From Amycolatopsis sp. NBC_01480 (GTDB taxonomy: Bacteria; Actinomycetota; Actinomycetes; Mycobacteriales; Pseudonocardiaceae): a stretch of DNA of 64,000 nucleotides. Positions 60,968 to 64,000 of this stretch are shown here, one piece after another. The notes below the pieces were generated by a model, which worked only from the letters and a program-made list of their open reading frames with translations, ran no database searches and was not told the DNA's origin. The DNA lies in the NCBI RefSeq assembly GCF_036227205.1, contig NZ_CP109442.1, positions 496,001 to 560,000 on the forward strand, written 5' to 3'. A program made the position numbers and the translations under genes. The stretch's first letter is position 1. Each line of letters begins with the position of its first letter.

Positions 60968-61708
60968 ATGGCCGAGGACCGGTGGATCCGGCGTTACCAC
61001 CCGGCGGACGACGCGCCGGCCCGGCTGGTGTGCCTGGCGCACGCGGGCGGCGCGGCGTCGTACTTCCACCCCGTCTCCCGGGCGCTCTCCCCGGCCGCGG
61101 ACGTGCTCGCCGTGCAGTACCCGGGACGGCAGGACCGGCTGGCCGAGCCGCCGCTGCGGTCCGTGCCCGAGCTGGCCGACGCGATCACGGCGGCACTGCT
61201 GCCCTGGCTCGACCGGCCCGTGGTGCTGTTCGGCCACAGCATGGGCGCCACGCTCGCGTTCGAGATCGGGCTGCGGCTCGAGGCCCGGGGCACCGCGCCG
61301 CACGCCGCTGTCGTCTCCGGACGGCGCGCGCCGGCCCGGCACCGTGAGGAAACCGTGCACCTGCGCGACGACGAGGGCCTGATCGCCGACGTCGCGCTGC
61401 TGGACGGCACCGACTCCCGGGTGTTCGAGGACCCGGAACTGCGCGAGATAGTCCTGCCCGCGCTGCGCGCCGACTACACCGCCATCGAGACCTACCGACC
61501 GGCCGCCGACGCCCAGCTGACCGTGCCGCTCCACGCGCACACCGGCGAGGACGACCCGCACGCCGGCGTCGAGGAGGTTCGCGCCTGGTCCGCGCACACC
61601 ACCGGCGCCTTCACCTTCACGGCTTATCCCGGCGGCCATTTCTACCTGAACGAGCAGGCGCCCGCGCTGATCGCGGCCCTGCGGACCGTCCTGGCTTCGG
61701 CCTCGTAG
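60968..61708 (+). CDS. Type II thioesterase (alpha/beta hydrolase)
   Basis: A 246-residue GrsT/RifR-like thioesterase: LVCLAHAGGAASYFHPVSRAL at the start, VQYPGRQDR, the nucleophile in LFGHSMGATLAFE near residue 93, the Asp region VPLHAHTGEDDPHAG near 195, and the catalytic His in YPGGHFYLNE near 223. These enzymes remove wrong acyl groups from polyketide or peptide synthases. No PKS or NRPS lies in the window, so it is an orphan or belongs to a cluster elsewhere. GGAGG is upstream of ATG 60968. It is followed closely (10 bp) by the nitroreductase-type gene. Confidence 0.93.
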   Translation: MAEDRWIRRYHPADDAPARLVCLAHAGGAASYFHPVSRALSPAADVLAVQYPGRQDRLAEPPLRSVPELADAITAALLPWLDRPVVLFGHSMGATLAFEIGLRLEARGTAPHAAVVSGRRAPARHREETVHLRDDEGLIADVALLDGTDSRVFEDPELREIVLPALRADYTAIETYRPAADAQLTVPLHAHTGEDDPHAGVEEVRAWSAHTTGAFTFTAYPGGHFYLNEQAPALIAALRTVLASAS

Positions 61709-61718
61709 GGTTCCCCGG

Positions 61719-62186
61719 ATGGAACTGCGAGGCGTGTTCGCCGGATTCGGCAAGAGCAAGGCGTTCGCCGCGATCGGCCGGGCGCTGATGCCGGCCGACC
61801 GGGTGCTGCTGCGGATCAGCGGCGGGCGGTTCGGCGTCGGCACCGCCCTCGGGCTGCGCACGCTGCTGCTCACCACGATCGGCCGCAGCAGCGGCGAGCC
61901 GCGCCAGGTGCCGCTGCTCTACGTCGAGCGCGCGGGCGGCTACGTGGTCATCGCGTCGAACTGGGGCGGCGAGAAACACCCGGCCTGGTCGGCGAACCTG
62001 ATCGCGCGGCCGGACGCGACGGCCTCGGTCGGCGGGCGGACCGTGCCCGTGCGCGGGCGGCTGCTCGACAGCGCCGAGCGGACGGAAATGTGGGACGCGG
62101 TGGCGTCGTACTGGCCGGCCTACGACCGTTACGCCGTCCGGGCCGCGCACCGCGACATCCGCGTGTTCCTGCTCGAACCCCGTTAA
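61719..62186 (+). CDS. F420-dependent (Ddn-type) nitroreductase-family protein
   Basis: A 155-residue split beta-barrel protein: LRTLLLTTIGRSSGEPRQVPLLYVERAGGYVVIASNWGGEKHPAWSANLIARPDA is the family core (TxGRxSGxxRxxPL, then SxWGxxxxPAWxxNL), and a C-terminal part DAVASYWPAYDRYAVRAAHR, the YxxYxxRA/xR motif that contacts F420. It should bind reduced F420 and act on an unknown acceptor (quinone, nitro-compound or similar). Starts 10 bp after the thioesterase stop and is followed 9 bp later by the YCII gene, so the three are probably one operon. Confidence 0.9.
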   Translation: MELRGVFAGFGKSKAFAAIGRALMPADRVLLRISGGRFGVGTALGLRTLLLTTIGRSSGEPRQVPLLYVERAGGYVVIASNWGGEKHPAWSANLIARPDATASVGGRTVPVRGRLLDSAERTEMWDAVASYWPAYDRYAVRAAHRDIRVFLLEPR

Positions 62187-62195
62187 GGAGAAGAC

Positions 62196-62528
62196 GTGCC
62201 GCAGTACGCGATCCTGATCTACGAGCGCGAAACCCCCGGCGGCATGGCCGACATCCCGCCCGAGGTGCTGGCGGCGCACGGCCGCGTCGAAGGCCTCATC
62301 GCCGCTTCGGGCGGCACGCTGATCGCGGGATACGCGACCGAGCCGACGTCGATGACGCGCTCGCGGCGCGGTCCGGTCGTCACCGAAGGTCCGTTCGTGG
62401 AGGGCAAAGAGGCGATGTCGGGCTTTTTCGTCGTGGAGGCGCGGGATCTCAACCATGCCGTGGAGATCAGCGGGTTCGTACCGGTGATGGACGGCGGTGT
62501 CGAGGTCCGGCCGCTGCTCGGCGGCTGA
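62196..62528 (+). CDS. YCII/DGPF-domain protein
   Basis: A 110-residue single YCII-related domain: MPQYAILIYERETPGG, then the DGPF-like motif as TEGPFVEGKEAMSGFFVVEA and a C-terminal strand VEVRPLLGG. Such proteins often stand beside ECF sigma factors of the ECF42/SigG type; that is also true here, with a sigma gene convergent 7 bp away. The role is unknown, perhaps a small-molecule-binding regulator. AAGGAG lies 5 bp before the GTG. Confidence 0.87.
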   Translation: MPQYAILIYERETPGGMADIPPEVLAAHGRVEGLIAASGGTLIAGYATEPTSMTRSRRGPVVTEGPFVEGKEAMSGFFVVEARDLNHAVEISGFVPVMDGGVEVRPLLGG

Positions 62529-62534
62529 GCCGGT

Positions 62535-63464
62535 TCACGGAGCCAGCACGGGCGGCAGGCCGAACAGCTCGGGCAGCGCCGGGTCCTGGAACACGACGAG
62601 GTGCGACACCCGCCCGGCGCGCACCGTGAACAGCTGCAAGGTGTGCAGGCGGTAGACGTCGTCGTGACGGCAGTAGGCGGCGAGCGTCGGCTGGCCATTG
62701 GCGGCCGACGGCATCAGGCGCCAGTGCGGGCCGCGCATCGCGAACAGCCGGACCATGAACCGGCCGTAGTCCGTGGCTCCGCGGTACCAGAGCGGCACCG
62801 GCGGCATTTCCAGCACGACGTCGTCGGTCAGCAGCGAAACCAGCGCTTCGACGTCCGCCGCTTCGAAGGCCTGCACGTAACGGTCGATCACCGTGCCGTC
62901 GGTCTCGGCCAGCCCGTCGGCCGAGGCGCCCGCGACCCCCGCGCGGGCCCGTTGCAGCGCGCTGTTCACCGACGCCGTGGTGGTGCCGAGCATCGTGGCG
63001 ACCTCCGCGGCGCTGAACTCCAGCACGTCCCGCAGCACCAGCACCGCCCGCTGCCGCGCCGGCAGCAGCTGCATCGCCGCGACGAACGCGAGCCGCAGCC
63101 CCGACCGGGCGGCGGCGAGCGCGGCGGGATCGCCGAGGCGGGCGTCGGGAAACGGTTGCAGCCAAGGCACGTCGAACGACGGGGTGAGCGGGGCGTTCGG
63201 ATCGTCGCTCGGGCCGCCGAGACCGGCCGGCAACGGCCGCCGCGCCCGGCCTTCGAGCGCGGTCAGGCAGACGTTGGTCGCGATCCGGTACAGCCAGGTG
63301 CGCACCGAAGCGCGCGCGGCGTCGTAGGAATCCCACGCCCGCCACGCGCGCAGCATCGTCTCCTGCACGAGGTCCTCGGCCTCGTGCACCGAGCCGAGCA
63401 GGCGGTAGCAGTGCACCACCAGCTCGGCCCGGTGTGCGGCCGTGCTGGCCGCGAAATCGGGCAC
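62535..63464 (-). CDS. ECF sigma factor with C-terminal SnoaL-like domain (SigG-like)
   Basis: A 309-residue sigma-70 family protein. Region 2 is ELVVHCYRLLGSVHEAEDLVQETMLRAWRAWDSY, region 4 is LPARQRAVLVLRDVLEFSAAEVATMLGTTTASVNSALQRAR, and from about residue 180 there is an NTF2/SnoaL-like domain (YVQAFEAADVEALVSLLTDDVVLEMPP). This fits the ECF41/SigG-like group, where the C-terminal domain serves as built-in control instead of an anti-sigma factor. GTG 63464 follows the stop of the SnoaL-like gene by one base, so the two are co-translated. Targets unknown. Confidence 0.92.
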   Translation of the reverse strand: MPDFAASTAAHRAELVVHCYRLLGSVHEAEDLVQETMLRAWRAWDSYDAARASVRTWLYRIATNVCLTALEGRARRPLPAGLGGPSDDPNAPLTPSFDVPWLQPFPDARLGDPAALAAARSGLRLAFVAAMQLLPARQRAVLVLRDVLEFSAAEVATMLGTTTASVNSALQRARAGVAGASADGLAETDGTVIDRYVQAFEAADVEALVSLLTDDVVLEMPPVPLWYRGATDYGRFMVRLFAMRGPHWRLMPSAANGQPTLAAYCRHDDVYRLHTLQLFTVRAGRVSHLVVFQDPALPELFGLPPVLAP

Positions 63465-63465
63465 G

Positions 63466-63843
63466 TCAGTGCGCCGGGGCGTTGCTGTAGGCGGCCACCG
63501 ACCACTCGCCGCCGAGGCGGGTGAACACCCAGGTCGCCACGATCTCCCGGGCCGCGGGCACCGCATCCTCGCCCGCGAGCCGGACCCCGCCGCGGCTGAC
63601 CGCGATCGCGGTGTCGCCCGCGACCCGGATGTCCTGCGGCTCGTCGAAGGCGCGCGAGCCCTTGAGCGGGCCGTCGAACCCGGCGGCCATGTGGTCGCGG
63701 ATGGCGGCGCGGCCCTGCTTGAAGACGCCGGGCAGCACCACGGTGGCGCCGTCGGTGTAGAAGGCCGCGAACGCGTCGGCGTCGTTGTCGGCCCAGCTCT
63801 GGTAGAGGCGGTTCATCAGGCTGCGGATTTCGGTGTCGCTCAT
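63466..63843 (-). CDS. SnoaL-like/DUF4440-type small protein
   Basis: A 125-residue NTF2-fold protein: RSLMNRLYQSWADNDADAFAAFYTDGATVVLPG, helix, then EIVATWVFTRLGGEWSVAAYSNAPA. These often bind small molecules or are enzymes with unknown substrates. GGGAG is upstream of ATG 63843. It is coupled with the sigma factor (1-bp gap) that has a related domain, so it may share a ligand or interact with it. Confidence 0.88.
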   Translation of the reverse strand: MSDTEIRSLMNRLYQSWADNDADAFAAFYTDGATVVLPGVFKQGRAAIRDHMAAGFDGPLKGSRAFDEPQDIRVAGDTAIAVSRGGVRLAGEDAVPAAREIVATWVFTRLGGEWSVAAYSNAPAH

Positions 63844-63902
63844 CGGTTTCTCCCTGACGACGGGGTGTGGTCGCAGGTACATACCGGCGGCGCGGCCGGA
63901 AC

Positions 63903-64000
63903 TCATCGGTCCGCCGAAGAAAAGTTCGCCGCCCGGGACTGGAGGTAGCGGCGCTCGGGCAGGCTCGTGGTGCGCTTGGCCGCGCGCAGGTAGTGCTCGC
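63903..64000 (-). CDS. C-terminal end of a protein, probably another ECF sigma factor (partial)
   Basis: The visible 32 codons read EHYLRAAKRTTSLPERRYLQ followed by SRAANFSSADR and a TGA at 63903. The phrase TxSLPERRYL is what I expect at the end of the ECF sigma factors with a DUF6596 C-terminus (often linked to YCII proteins). It ends 59 bp before the SnoaL-like ATG on the same strand, so it may be the first gene of that operon. Confidence 0.6.
   Translation of the reverse strand, partial: EHYLRAAKRTTSLPERRYLQSRAANFSSADR

Overview
The window reads as a chromosomal segment of a high-GC actinobacterium of the Pseudonocardiaceae, most like Amycolatopsis. The base composition, frequent GTG starts, F420- and mycothiol-linked enzymes, TetR abundance and gene content all point that way. 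Roughly 12.9-41.7 kb keeps, as I recall it, the gene order of Mycobacterium tuberculosis Rv2464c-Rv2477c: nei2, rpiB, Rv2466c-like, pepN, DUF5130, a small cytochrome oxidase subunit, HNH, glbO, aglA, ..., Rv2474c-like, thioesterase, gdh and ettA. Lineage-specific genes are inserted between the conserved ones.

Layout. 0-12.9 kb is accessory and regulatory. It holds a truncated universal stress protein, four TetR regulators (three divergent from an oxidoreductase gene, each with inverted or direct repeats in the shared promoter), and a 1617-residue ESX/WXG-type RHS polymorphic toxin whose tip looks like a pertussis/scabin-type ADP-ribosyltransferase and which has no visible immunity gene. A SnoaL/LLM pair and a glycine-rich membrane protein follow. 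12.9-41.7 kb is the conserved block. Its strangest insertion is a 321-residue protein made of 48 perfect Gly-Thr-Arg-Val-Thr-x hexads (20.3-21.3 kb). Other insertions are an MscS channel, two small proteins, a cold shock gene, a frameshifted membrane protein gene with its regulator, a fatty acid desaturase, a DUF6292 gene and an 870-residue repeat/disordered protein next to ettA. 41.8-47.6 kb has a CopD-CtaG fusion, a histidine phosphatase, a stripped-down histidine kinase, and a divergent LacI/MFS pair. 47.6-52.3 kb is gene-poor: two perfect DnaA boxes, a secreted I36-like protein, tRNA-Arg(UCU), a small basic protein, a second cold shock gene, and about 2.7 kb of C-rich, minisatellite-like DNA with no convincing genes. 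52.3-64 kb is catabolic and secreted: a Tat-exported GH29 fucosidase-like enzyme, a MarR/amidohydrolase pair, two secreted GH33 sialidases, an AmiS/UreI channel, an MBL hydrolase, an orphan type II thioesterase, an F420-type nitroreductase, a YCII protein and an ECF sigma factor with SnoaL-like domains.

Two copies of a 46-bp palindrome (12.85 and 19.18 kb) lie at ends of convergent genes. Paired base changes preserve the symmetry, so they look like members of a dispersed family. All function calls come from reading motifs by eye. No database search was run, and starts were chosen from Shine-Dalgarno spacing and overlap with neighbours.
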